In this document: piece by piece, positions 31,286 to 37,720 of the stretch
Layout: each line of letters begins with the position of its first letter
Position numbering within the stretch: the stretch's first letter is position 1
Position numbers and translations under genes: made by a program
The notes under the pieces: generated by a model
Database searches by the model: none
What the model was told of the DNA's origin: nothing
Seen by the model: the letters and a program-made list of their open reading frames with translations, nothing else
Assembly (NCBI GenBank): GCA_028279505.1
Contig: JANQNP010000099.1
Span: 1-37,720 of the forward strand
Direction of reading: 5' to 3'
Origin: Dehalococcoidia bacterium
GTDB lineage: Bacteria > Chloroflexota > Dehalococcoidia > UBA2979
Length of the DNA stretch: 37,720 bases

Positions 31286-32716
31286 GTGACCTCCGGTAGT
31301 CGCGACCTCTACGGCGCGAACTCCTCATCGACCGCCGCTGACTCAGCAGACCTCGCCGCGCCCGGCGGACGCACGTCCGCGGTCGCGCCCCCGCTCGCTC
31401 CCGCCGCGGAGCGGCCAGCTCCGAGGCCCGAACCACGCATCGAGGCCGGCGGGACCGGCGGCGGTGGTCGACGCCAGCCAACCGGCTTCTGGCGCACCTT
31501 CGACTCGCTCCGCGACCCGAACTACCGGTGGTTCTTCGGGTCGACGTTCGCCCACTTCGCGGGAATGAACATCCAGATGTTCATTCAGGGCTACATGGTC
31601 TTCCAGCTCACCGAATCGTTCGCCTACCTGGGCGCGATCTCGGTGGCGCAGGGGATACCGATGCTGCTCCTCGCCATCTTCGGCGGGGTGCTCGCGGATC
31701 AGGTGTCGCAGAAGAAGTACGTCGTGCAGGTGGGCCAGGCCGTCAACGCGCTCAACGCGTTCCTGGTGGCCTTCTGGATCATCAGCGACCTGATCGTCGT
31801 CGAGCACCTGCTCGCCGCCGCGGTGGTTCAGGGCACCGTGAACTCGCTGATGATGCCCTCCCGCCAGGCGCTCACGCCCGAGGTGGTCGGGATGGAGCGC
31901 CTGACCAACGCGCTCGCGCTGAGCACAGCCGGCATGAACTTCAACCGGCTCGTGATGCCCGGCCTCGCGGGCTCCGTCCTCGCGATCCTCGCTCCCGAGG
32001 AAGGGCTAACCGCGACGGAGTTCGTCTACATCGCGATCGGGCTGATGTTCGTCGTCGCCGTGCTGTTCATGTTCAAGGTGCCGAAGATCCAGCGCGAAGC
32101 CCGAGGAGAGCGCTCCGTCAGCGGTGCGATCGCCGACCTCGTCGACGGCCTCCACTACGTGCGCCGCACCCCCACGATCAAGCTGCTCCTGATCACCAAC
32201 CTGCTGATCGTCTCGGCGTCGATGCCCTACTTCATGCTGCTGCCCGGCTTCGTCGAGGAGGTGCTGGACGCCGGCAAGGGCGAGCTCGGCTTCCTGATCA
32301 GTATCCAGGGCGTGGGGTCGCTGACCGGCTCGCTGTGGATCGCGTCGATGGCGAATCGAGGCCGCGGCAAGCTGATGCTCTACAGCTCGCTCCTGCTCGG
32401 CGTATCACTGATCTTCTTCGCGGCGTCCGAGGTCTTCTGGCTGACCGCCGGCATCCTGATCGTCGTCGGGCTCGGTCAGTCCGGGCGCATGTCGCTCAGC
32501 AACGTGCTCGTCCAGTCCTACTCGGAGGACGACTACCGCGGCCGCGTGATGTCCATCTACATGATGGAGTTCGGCCTGACGATGATCGGCACCTTCGCCG
32601 TCGGCCTGCTCGCAGCGCTGATCGGCCCGCAATGGGCGATCGGCGGAACCGCCGCGTGGCTGGTCGTGCTGATCGTCTACCTGCTCGCGCGTACCGACCT
32701 CGCAAAGCTCGACTAG
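31286..32716 (+). CDS. MFS transporter
   Basis: The protein has 476 residues starting at GTG 31286 after an AGGG site. A ~70-residue Pro/Ala-rich cytoplasmic N-terminus precedes about 12 membrane segments. MFS loop features are GGVLADQVSQKKYVVQVGQA and, in the second half, EDDYRGRVMSIYMMEFG, which is common in the EntS/DHA3-type exporters. The substrate is unknown. Its stop codon overlaps that of the convergent CheW-globin gene (shared CTAG), so the two transcripts must overlap. A possible operator lies just upstream. Confidence 0.87.
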   Translation: MTSGSRDLYGANSSSTAADSADLAAPGGRTSAVAPPLAPAAERPAPRPEPRIEAGGTGGGGRRQPTGFWRTFDSLRDPNYRWFFGSTFAHFAGMNIQMFIQGYMVFQLTESFAYLGAISVAQGIPMLLLAIFGGVLADQVSQKKYVVQVGQAVNALNAFLVAFWIISDLIVVEHLLAAAVVQGTVNSLMMPSRQALTPEVVGMERLTNALALSTAGMNFNRLVMPGLAGSVLAILAPEEGLTATEFVYIAIGLMFVVAVLFMFKVPKIQREARGERSVSGAIADLVDGLHYVRRTPTIKLLLITNLLIVSASMPYFMLLPGFVEEVLDAGKGELGFLISIQGVGSLTGSLWIASMANRGRGKLMLYSSLLLGVSLIFFAASEVFWLTAGILIVVGLGQSGRMSLSNVLVQSYSEDDYRGRVMSIYMMEFGLTMIGTFAVGLLAALIGPQWAIGGTAAWLVVLIVYLLARTDLAKLD

Positions 32717-34140
32717 GAAGTCGTTGCGGCCTTCCGGCTCCGCGGCTTCTTCGCCGCGGGCTTCTTGGCCGCTGTCTTCTTGGTCGTCTGCTTCGTAGCA
32801 GCCGGCGCCTTGGACGCGGTCGAGGCCTTCCGCGTGGCCGGCTTCTTGGCATTCGACGCCTTCGCAGCCGGCTTCTTGGCGGTCGACTTCCTGGCTGCTG
32901 GCTTCTTCTTGGCGGGCGTCTTCTTTGAGGCACCGCGCTTGGCAACCGGCTTCTTGGCCGCAGAGCTACGAGGTCGAGACTCCGCCGCAACCGGCTCAGG
33001 CGCGACCTCGTCCGACGTGACGTCCGGCGTCGGCGCGCCGACCTCCACCTGCGATGCTGCGTCGATCATCACTGTCGCCACGAGCGAGACCGCATCCGAC
33101 CACGCATCGCGCAGCTCGTTGGTCCAGACGTCGCCGGCGATCTCGCCCAGCGTCTCAACGAGGACCGTGCCCACTGCCTCGTAGTGGGCCGGCTCCGCCC
33201 CGTAGGCAACGTGGCGGCGGCCGAGCTCCTCGAGGTGCGGGACGAGCACGTCAGGCTGCCGCAGGGACGCGACGACCGTCGCGAGAGCCGCGAGCAGCTT
33301 GCCGCGCTGCTCGCCCATGTCGACCTCGGCGAAGAGCGGCTGCACCCCCGGGTGCTGCTGAAACAGGTTCTCGTAGAAGCGAACGACGAGGTCTTCCGCG
33401 TGCGGCTTCACCGCCTCGAAGCTCTGCTCGAGGAGTTCGACCCGCAGCCCGAGGGCGGCGGCATCGTCCGTCGCCAGTTCAGCCGGGGACTCGTCCGCTG
33501 GCGGCACAACCTCCTCGGTCGGATCCTCGACCGGAGCGGGTGTCTCCGCGGCAGGAGCGGCCACCTCCGCGACGGGCTCGGACTGCGCCGCTCCCGCTGC
33601 GTCGTCGACGGAAGCGACGTCGGCCGCAGCGCCCTCAAGCTCCCGCGACGGCGAGGCCTGTCCCACGCCGCCCTCGAGCGCCGCCTGAAGGTTGATCAGG
33701 ACGATCAGCCGCCCCTCGACGTCGGCGACCCCCTCGAGGTAGTTCGAGCGGTCGGTCGTGACCTCGGTCGAGAGCTGCTGGAGCTGGTCGCCGGTCAGGC
33801 TGATCACGCCGGTCACGGCGTCGACATGCACGCCCACCATCGCGTCTTCGACGTCGATCACAATGATGCGTGTCGTGTCGTTGACCTCGGCCGCGTTTAG
33901 ACCAAGCCGCTTGCGCAGATCGACAATCGGGGTGACCCGCCCTCGGAGGTTGATGATGCCCTCGACGATGTCGGGGGCGCCGGGGATCACGGTGACCGGC
34001 TGGTAGCGAATGATCTCGCGAATACTGCCGATGTCGACGCCGTAGCACTCGCCGTCGAGCTCGAACTCGACGAGCAGGCGTTCCTGTGTGGCGGCCGCGC
34101 CCTCGGTCGGTTCGAGGGCAATGGGAGCTTCGGCGACCAT
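32713..34140 (-). CDS. CheW-globin fusion with histone-H1-like basic tail
   Basis: The protein has 475 residues. Residues ~20-158 are a CheW adaptor domain (LLVEFELDGECYGVDIGSIR, VTVIPGAPDIVEGIINLRGR, VTPIVDLRKRLG, LIVLINLQ). Residues ~160-225 are an acidic Ala/Pro linker. Residues ~228-362 are a single-domain bacterial globin resembling Vitreoscilla haemoglobin: Tyr256 (FYENLF, B10), Gln278 (EQRGKLL, E7), proximal His310 (GRRHVAYG, F8) and Tyr320 (HYEAVG). Residues ~385-475 are a Lys/Ala/Pro tail of KKPAAK-type repeats, as in histone H1 and HupB. CheW domains link CheA to receptors. Globins bind O2, NO or CO. An adaptor gated by haem gas binding is inferred. No other chemotaxis gene is in the window. 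GGAGG precedes ATG 34140. Confidence 0.92.
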   Translation of the reverse strand: MVAEAPIALEPTEGAAATQERLLVEFELDGECYGVDIGSIREIIRYQPVTVIPGAPDIVEGIINLRGRVTPIVDLRKRLGLNAAEVNDTTRIIVIDVEDAMVGVHVDAVTGVISLTGDQLQQLSTEVTTDRSNYLEGVADVEGRLIVLINLQAALEGGVGQASPSRELEGAAADVASVDDAAGAAQSEPVAEVAAPAAETPAPVEDPTEEVVPPADESPAELATDDAAALGLRVELLEQSFEAVKPHAEDLVVRFYENLFQQHPGVQPLFAEVDMGEQRGKLLAALATVVASLRQPDVLVPHLEELGRRHVAYGAEPAHYEAVGTVLVETLGEIAGDVWTNELRDAWSDAVSLVATVMIDAASQVEVGAPTPDVTSDEVAPEPVAAESRPRSSAAKKPVAKRGASKKTPAKKKPAARKSTAKKPAAKASNAKKPATRKASTASKAPAATKQTTKKTAAKKPAAKKPRSRKAATTS

Positions 34141-34144
34141 GGAT

Positions 34145-34227
34145 CCTCCGGCGATAGACGCACTCGGGTGTGCGTCTGGAGTGTCGCCGGGGAAACCCGG
34201 CCGCCGTCTACGGGTATTCCCGCAGAC
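34145..34227 (-). promoter_or_regulatory. Structured 5' leader of the CheW-globin gene
   Basis: Three stems can form on the mRNA: 34206-34227 (9 bp, four-base loop), 34187-34200 (CCGGG/CCCGG) and 34148-34190. The last has an outer stem CCGGCGA/TCGCCGG and an inner perfect 8-bp stem AGACGCAC/GTGCGTCT. The second and third use the same bases 34187-34190, so they exclude each other. The third takes in the first two G of the GGAGG ribosome binding site at 34145-34149. This allows a two-state control of translation. No known riboswitch class was recognised. Confidence 0.45.
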
Positions 34228-34265
34228 CGGCGTCCCAGGGCGTGACTGTCAGCGGATCAGCAGGA

Positions 34266-34295
34266 GCGCCCGAGGTCGTCGCGCACCTCGGGCGC
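34266..34295 (-). terminator. Strong hairpin after the SDR gene
   Basis: The arms GCGCCCGAGGT (34266-34276) and ACCTCGGGCGC (34285-34295) form a perfect 11-bp stem with an eight-base loop. It lies 15 bp past the SDR stop on that strand. It has no T run, so it is a GC-type terminator or processing stem. It separates the SDR gene from the CheW-globin leader. Confidence 0.6.
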
Positions 34296-34310
34296 CTCGC
34301 CGTGTCGCGG

Positions 34311-35126
34311 CTACGCGAGGAGTTCGGCCGCCTCGAGGCTGAACTCCTTCATCATGTCGTCCGCGTACGTGATGCGACCGGACAGCTCACTGGCCGGGCT
34401 GTACGACAGGCGGAGGCAGGCCTCGGCCATGTGCTCCACCGGCGTCTGGCGGTCCTTGTTCGACTCGTTGATCAGCTTGTGGTGGATCACGCCGGGCGTC
34501 GCCACGAGGCCGGGCGAGATCACGTTGACGGCGACGCCATCCTCGTAGACCTCGGACGCCAGGCCGGTGGTGAACCGCTCAAGCGCCGCCTTGCCCATGC
34601 CGTAGACGGTGCCGCCCCGGCCGCCCGCATCCACCTTCGGGTGCAGCGCGGCGTGTGAGGAGACGTTGACGATCCAGCCGGTCTTGCGCTCGATCATGCT
34701 CGGCAGCACGAGCTGTGAGAGGTGGAACGGAGCGTAAACCTGCACCTCGTGCATCAGCTTGTAGCGGCGCTCCGGGAAGTCCGCGACCGGGATGAAGAAG
34801 GTGATCGCAGCGTTGTTCACCAGGATGTCGACCGGGCCATACGTGTCGACCGCCTCGCGGATCAGATCGTCGCGATCCTCCCCGACCGCCAAGTCGGCGC
34901 GCACGGCGTGCGCCTCGCCGCCGGCGTCCGCGATGCGCTGAACGACGCCGTTGATGCTGCCCGGCAGCGGGTGGTCGCCCTCCTCGACCGTTCGCGCCGA
35001 GACCACCACCTTCGCGCCCTCTTGCGCGTAGCGAAGCGCGATCGCCTCGCCGATGCCACGAGACGCGCCGGTGATGACGGCGACCTTGCCCGCGAGCAGT
35101 CCGTCCTTGTTGATCGATGCGGTCAT
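34311..35126 (-). CDS. Short-chain dehydrogenase/reductase
   Basis: This 271-residue protein is a classical SDR. It has the NAD(P)-binding motif TGASRGIG (19-26), NNAA (104-107), the catalytic serine in NVSS (154-157), and Tyr175 with Lys179 (YGMGKAA). The ATG at 35126 follows GGAGAA at the right distance. A longer frame upstream crosses a hairpin and is not conserved-looking. The cofactor-binding part contains an Arg after TGAS and SAR at the end of strand 2, which would suit NADP, but this is not decisive. The substrate is unknown. The MFS gene upstream on the same strand could supply it. Confidence 0.9.
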   Translation of the reverse strand: MTASINKDGLLAGKVAVITGASRGIGEAIALRYAQEGAKVVVSARTVEEGDHPLPGSINGVVQRIADAGGEAHAVRADLAVGEDRDDLIREAVDTYGPVDILVNNAAITFFIPVADFPERRYKLMHEVQVYAPFHLSQLVLPSMIERKTGWIVNVSSHAALHPKVDAGGRGGTVYGMGKAALERFTTGLASEVYEDGVAVNVISPGLVATPGVIHHKLINESNKDRQTPVEHMAEACLRLSYSPASELSGRITYADDMMKEFSLEAAELLA

Positions 35127-35142
35127 GTCGTTCTCCTCGATA

Positions 35143-35214
35143 GTTCGTCTGATCAGGCTGGTGGTTGCGAGATGATGTGCGCGCCAGCGCACGAGGAGGA
35201 TCGCTGAGACGAAC
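35143..35214 (-). promoter_or_regulatory. Nested inverted repeats between MFS and SDR genes
   Basis: The outer arms GTTCGTCT (35143-35150) and AGACGAAC (35207-35214) enclose an inner hairpin, GTGCGC-GCCA-GCGCAC (35177-35192). The set fills the 96-bp gap between the stop of the upstream MFS gene and the SDR start. It could end the MFS transcript or act in the SDR leader. Confidence 0.4.
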
Positions 35215-35222
35215 CGCTCCGG

Positions 35223-36557
35223 CTAGCCGCCCGCGGCCGCTGCCTCGGGCTCCGTATCCGGGCGCGACGGCTTGTGGGCCATCGAGATGAGCACCACCGC
35301 CACGAGGGCGAGGAACGCCACCGCGAGGAAGGCGCCGTCGTAGTTGCCGACGCGGTCGAAGTAGAGCGCGGTCAGCAGCGGCGCGCTGGCGCTCAAGAAC
35401 AGCGCGAACGGCATCCCCGCACTACGCACCGCACCGAGGTAGCGACGCCCGAAGAAGCCCGCCCAGACCACCTCTTGCAGCGGGATGAAGCCGCCCCAGC
35501 CGACGCCGAGGAGGAAGAACGAGGTGTAGACGAGCAGATCGGCGCCGGCGCGGACAGTGAAGACGATCATCACTAGCGAGATCGCGGTGACGACAAACCC
35601 GACGACCGACATCTGCTTCGCGTCGATCCGATCGATGAAGTAGCCCCAGACCGGCTTGGTCAGCATCGCCGGGATCGAGACGACGGTGATCATCAGCGCC
35701 GCGGTCGTGCTCGAGTAGCCTGCGTCCTCCATGTAGGGGATCGCGTTGATCAGAATCATGCCGATCGACAGACCACCGAGGCCGAACGCAACCACGATCA
35801 GATAGAAGGATCTTGCTCGCAGCGCCTCCGCCCGGGTCATCGAAGTCGCGAAGTCTGCTGCAGCCCGCGCACCTCCGCCGGCCGCGACCTCCTCCGGGGT
35901 CTTGCCATCGGGATGGAGTCCGTGGTCCTCGGGCCGGCGTCGCATCAGGGACGAGACGGGTAGCAGCACCAGCACCGCCCCGAGCGCCAGCCATCGCCAG
36001 GCATCCCGCCATCCCACCGTGTCGATCAACAACGCGGCGAGTGGCGTGATTGAGATACCGGCGAACGACACCCCCATCGCGGCCACACCGGATGCGCGAC
36101 CGCGGCTCTCAACGAACCACTTCGCGATAGTGACGTTGACAACGAGGTTGCCGGTCATCGCGGCGCCTGACGTGAGGATCACGCCATTCAACAGCCACCA
36201 CTGCCACAGTTCTTGGACGAAGGACTGACTGAACAGCGCGACCCCGAGGATCAGGGCGCCAATCCGCATCAACCGCCGCCCGCCGTTGCGGTCGACGTAC
36301 GAACCAATGACCAGACCGGTGAAGGCGAACAGCGCCATCCCGATGAAGCGGGCTAAAACGAACTCCCAGCGGGCCCAGCCAAGCTCGTCGGTCATCGGGC
36401 GCTGGAAGGCGCCGAACACGTAGTTCTGGGCGCCGACTGAGATCAGCTGCGCGACGAAGGCGGCGCCGACAAGCCACCAGCCGAAGTAGATCCCTCGAAG
36501 GCCGGTCGCCTGCGCGGTGGGTTCAGATGCGGTTCGCTCGGTCGCGGCCTCGGCCAA
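35223..36557 (-). CDS. MFS transporter, OFA/monocarboxylate-type
   Basis: The protein has 444 residues with 12 predicted membrane segments. The start GIYFGWWLVGAAFVAQLISV, then FGAFQRPMTDELGWARWEFV, is the pattern of the OFA and monocarboxylate-like MFS carriers, which often begin with a YGWW-type segment and a pair of helices with xxPM..ELGWSR. The loop 2-3 motif is visible as GSYVDRNGGRRLM. Such carriers move small organic acids. It lies upstream of the SDR gene on the same strand with a 96-bp gap, so a joint catabolic role is possible. The substrate is unknown. Confidence 0.87.
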   Translation of the reverse strand: MAEAATERTASEPTAQATGLRGIYFGWWLVGAAFVAQLISVGAQNYVFGAFQRPMTDELGWARWEFVLARFIGMALFAFTGLVIGSYVDRNGGRRLMRIGALILGVALFSQSFVQELWQWWLLNGVILTSGAAMTGNLVVNVTIAKWFVESRGRASGVAAMGVSFAGISITPLAALLIDTVGWRDAWRWLALGAVLVLLPVSSLMRRRPEDHGLHPDGKTPEEVAAGGGARAAADFATSMTRAEALRARSFYLIVVAFGLGGLSIGMILINAIPYMEDAGYSSTTAALMITVVSIPAMLTKPVWGYFIDRIDAKQMSVVGFVVTAISLVMIVFTVRAGADLLVYTSFFLLGVGWGGFIPLQEVVWAGFFGRRYLGAVRSAGMPFALFLSASAPLLTALYFDRVGNYDGAFLAVAFLALVAVVLISMAHKPSRPDTEPEAAAAGG

Positions 36558-36648
36558 CGGTCAGCCCTCTCACCGTGCCGCCCAGAGCGGTGCAGCCGGT
36601 CGCGGCATCCTAGAGGAACTCGTAGCTAGGTTCACGTGCGCGTCAGGG

Positions 36649-37590
36649 TTAGACCTCGTCGGCCCTCGCGAGTTCGAGGGTGCGTTGACCCGACTTCGCC
36701 AGCTCCTCCCAGCGCTCGGTGAAGACGTTGTACGCCTGCGCCTCAAGCCCGACGTAGATCTGACACGCGCGCAGCCGTTCGTCGAACGCGGGCACCTCGA
36801 GGCCGATCGCCGCGTAGTGCTCGCGCGCGGCGCCCACGATGTCGACCCCTCGCCAGGCGGGATACCACGGGACCCAGAAGGTGAGACGCGCGAGGTCGTG
36901 CAGGAAGTCCCCATACCTGGCATTCCCCCAGTCGACGATGGCTGTGACCTCGCCATCCGCGATCCGAACGTTGTCACCCACCAGGTCCTCGTGGACCAGG
37001 TAGCGCCGTTCACCGACCGACTCCATCAGCGCCTCGAGCTCGCGGTAGCCCTGCTCGAACACCTCGAGGTCGGTCGGACGCGCCTCAAGCGTCGCGCGCC
37101 AACCCTGGATCCGCTGATACACCGTGTCGTCTCGAACGGCGAGGAGGCAGTCCCGCCAGGTGGCGAACGGCGCATCACCGTCGGGTGACCACATGCCGTA
37201 GCCGCTGGTGCCGGCGAGGTCGGCCAGCCGCAGCGCATCGAGCGACCGGAAGATCGAGGGAAGCGCGGCCTCGAGGGCTGGTCCGTCGAGCGAGTCGAGC
37301 GCCTCGCCATATCGCCGCTCCGAGACGGCGTAGTAGGCATCGAACGCCTGGCCGATCTCGTGCACGGGCGGGATCGGAAGGTCCGGCCCCGCGAAGCGGT
37401 AGGCAGCCTCGTCCTTCTGATAGTCCTCGAGCTGCGCGCCGAAGCGGACCACAAGGGCGCGCGACCCGTCCTTGAACGAGAACGCCTGCGACCACTCGCC
37501 CCCGCCGATCGGCTCCACCTCCGAGACGCGGGGGAACCGCGTTCCGAGGAACGCCGTTACCTCGGCGACGGTGTGGTCGGCTCTGAACAT
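36649..37590 (-). CDS. Aminoglycoside phosphotransferase-family kinase
   Basis: This 313-residue protein has the APH/choline-kinase catalytic core: a Brenner-type loop HEDLVGDNVRI, with His200, catalytic Asp202 and Asn207, followed by the metal-binding IVDWGNARYGDFLHDLA with Asp220. The N-terminal lobe is present. Some family members inactivate antibiotics such as hygromycin. Most environmental ones act on unknown small molecules, so no resistance claim is made. ATG 37590 is preferred to a GTG nine bases upstream, though neither has a clear ribosome binding site. The 91 bp between it and the MFS gene contains nothing notable. Confidence 0.85.
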   Translation of the reverse strand: MFRADHTVAEVTAFLGTRFPRVSEVEPIGGGEWSQAFSFKDGSRALVVRFGAQLEDYQKDEAAYRFAGPDLPIPPVHEIGQAFDAYYAVSERRYGEALDSLDGPALEAALPSIFRSLDALRLADLAGTSGYGMWSPDGDAPFATWRDCLLAVRDDTVYQRIQGWRATLEARPTDLEVFEQGYRELEALMESVGERRYLVHEDLVGDNVRIADGEVTAIVDWGNARYGDFLHDLARLTFWVPWYPAWRGVDIVGAAREHYAAIGLEVPAFDERLRACQIYVGLEAQAYNVFTERWEELAKSGQRTLELARADEV

Positions 37591-37609
37591 CGGCCGCACC
37601 GTAACGCAG

Positions 37610-37635
37610 CGGAGCCCGGCTGACGCCGGGCTCCG
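37610..37635 (-). terminator. Hairpin after the acyl-CoA dehydrogenase gene
   Basis: The arms CGGAGCCCGG (37610-37619) and CCGGGCTCCG (37626-37635) form a perfect 10-bp stem with a six-base loop, 23 bp past the TAA of the gene at the window edge. There is no clear T run. It is probably a terminator or 3' processing stem separating that gene from the kinase gene. Confidence 0.6.
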
Positions 37636-37658
37636 TGAGCGTGCGGTTCGGATGGCGC

Positions 37659-37720
37659 TTAGCCGCGCGGCAGCCCGAGCCCGCGCGTGGCGATCACGTT
37701 GCGCTGGATCTCCGAAGTGC
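37659..37720 (-). CDS. Acyl-CoA dehydrogenase, C-terminal fragment (runs off the window)
   Basis: Reading the reverse strand from the window edge gives TSEIQRNVIATRGLGLPRG and then TAA. The GTSEIQRNxIA...LGLPR ending is the conserved C-terminus of acyl-CoA dehydrogenases, which oxidise acyl-CoA thioesters with FAD. Only the last 19 codons are inside the window. The start and active site lie beyond 37720. Confidence 0.88.
   Translation of the reverse strand, partial: TSEIQRNVIATRGLGLPRG

Noticed and set aside
31528..32928. Long rightward open frame overlapping the MFS and CheW-globin genes
   Set aside because: The translation is Arg/Pro-rich without domains. Both real genes are recognised in other frames.
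34145..34260. c-di-GMP (GEMM-I) riboswitch before the CheW-globin gene
   Set aside because: There is a superficial GGGACGC...GCCGGGTTTCC resemblance, but the conserved GCAAACC and GCAAAGCC segments are missing.

Overview
The window is high-GC bacterial DNA with dense, overlapping genes. The substrate-binding lipoprotein (22750-24366) carries a Thr/Pro/Ala linker behind a Tat-type lipobox. There is an inositol-phosphodiester gene pair (28729-30278), a Lys/Ala/Pro-rich histone-H1-like tail on one protein, and several luciferase-like flavoenzymes and MFS carriers. Together these fit a non-model Actinomycetota (for example Thermoleophilia or Rubrobacter-like) or Chloroflexota (Thermomicrobia-like) chromosome. 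The sequence alone does not settle the phylum.

Region 1 (48-15477) is an integrated mobile element in the 3' half of a tRNA-Ala(GGC) gene. A 49-bp core is repeated exactly at both ends (48-96 and 15429-15477). Just inside each end is a 24-bp repeat made of two CAGTGGCCAT units, as expected of integrase arm-type sites. The right end carries a tyrosine integrase, a zinc-ribbon protein and a divergent excisionase-like gene. The excisionase starts a tight leftward operon: replication-initiator-like protein (with an in-frame iteron-like array), tape measure protein, metallopeptidase, Com-like zinc finger and HK97-type prohead protease. A P27 small terminase follows. No large terminase, portal or major capsid gene was found, so this is either a deleted prophage or a phage satellite. 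The left end holds probable cargo: an AlbA_2 protein, a small GIY-YIG-like protein, a proteasome-like Ntn hydrolase, two membrane proteins with related beta domains, and a membrane protein interrupted at a G8 tract.

Region 2 (15683-28075) is one leftward gene cluster for uptake of a metal-chelate or oligopeptide-like ligand. It encodes two IrtAB/YbtPQ-like ABC half-transporters, an Opp/Dpp-type importer (binding lipoprotein, two permeases, fused double ATPase), two paralogous LLM flavin oxidoreductases and an EntS/YbtX-like MFS carrier. A weak IdeR/DtxR-like dyad lies upstream.

Region 3 (28729-37720) is mixed chromosome. It holds a CTP:inositol-1-phosphate cytidylyltransferase and CDP-alcohol phosphotransferase pair (di-myo-inositol-phosphate type), a hexapeptide acetyltransferase and an MFS carrier. 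It also holds a striking CheW-globin-(KKPA)n fusion protein with a structured leader, an SDR oxidoreductase, a second MFS carrier, an aminoglycoside-phosphotransferase-like kinase, and the C-terminus of an acyl-CoA dehydrogenase at the edge. The two most unusual items are the CheW-globin fusion and the gene content of the tRNA-Ala element.
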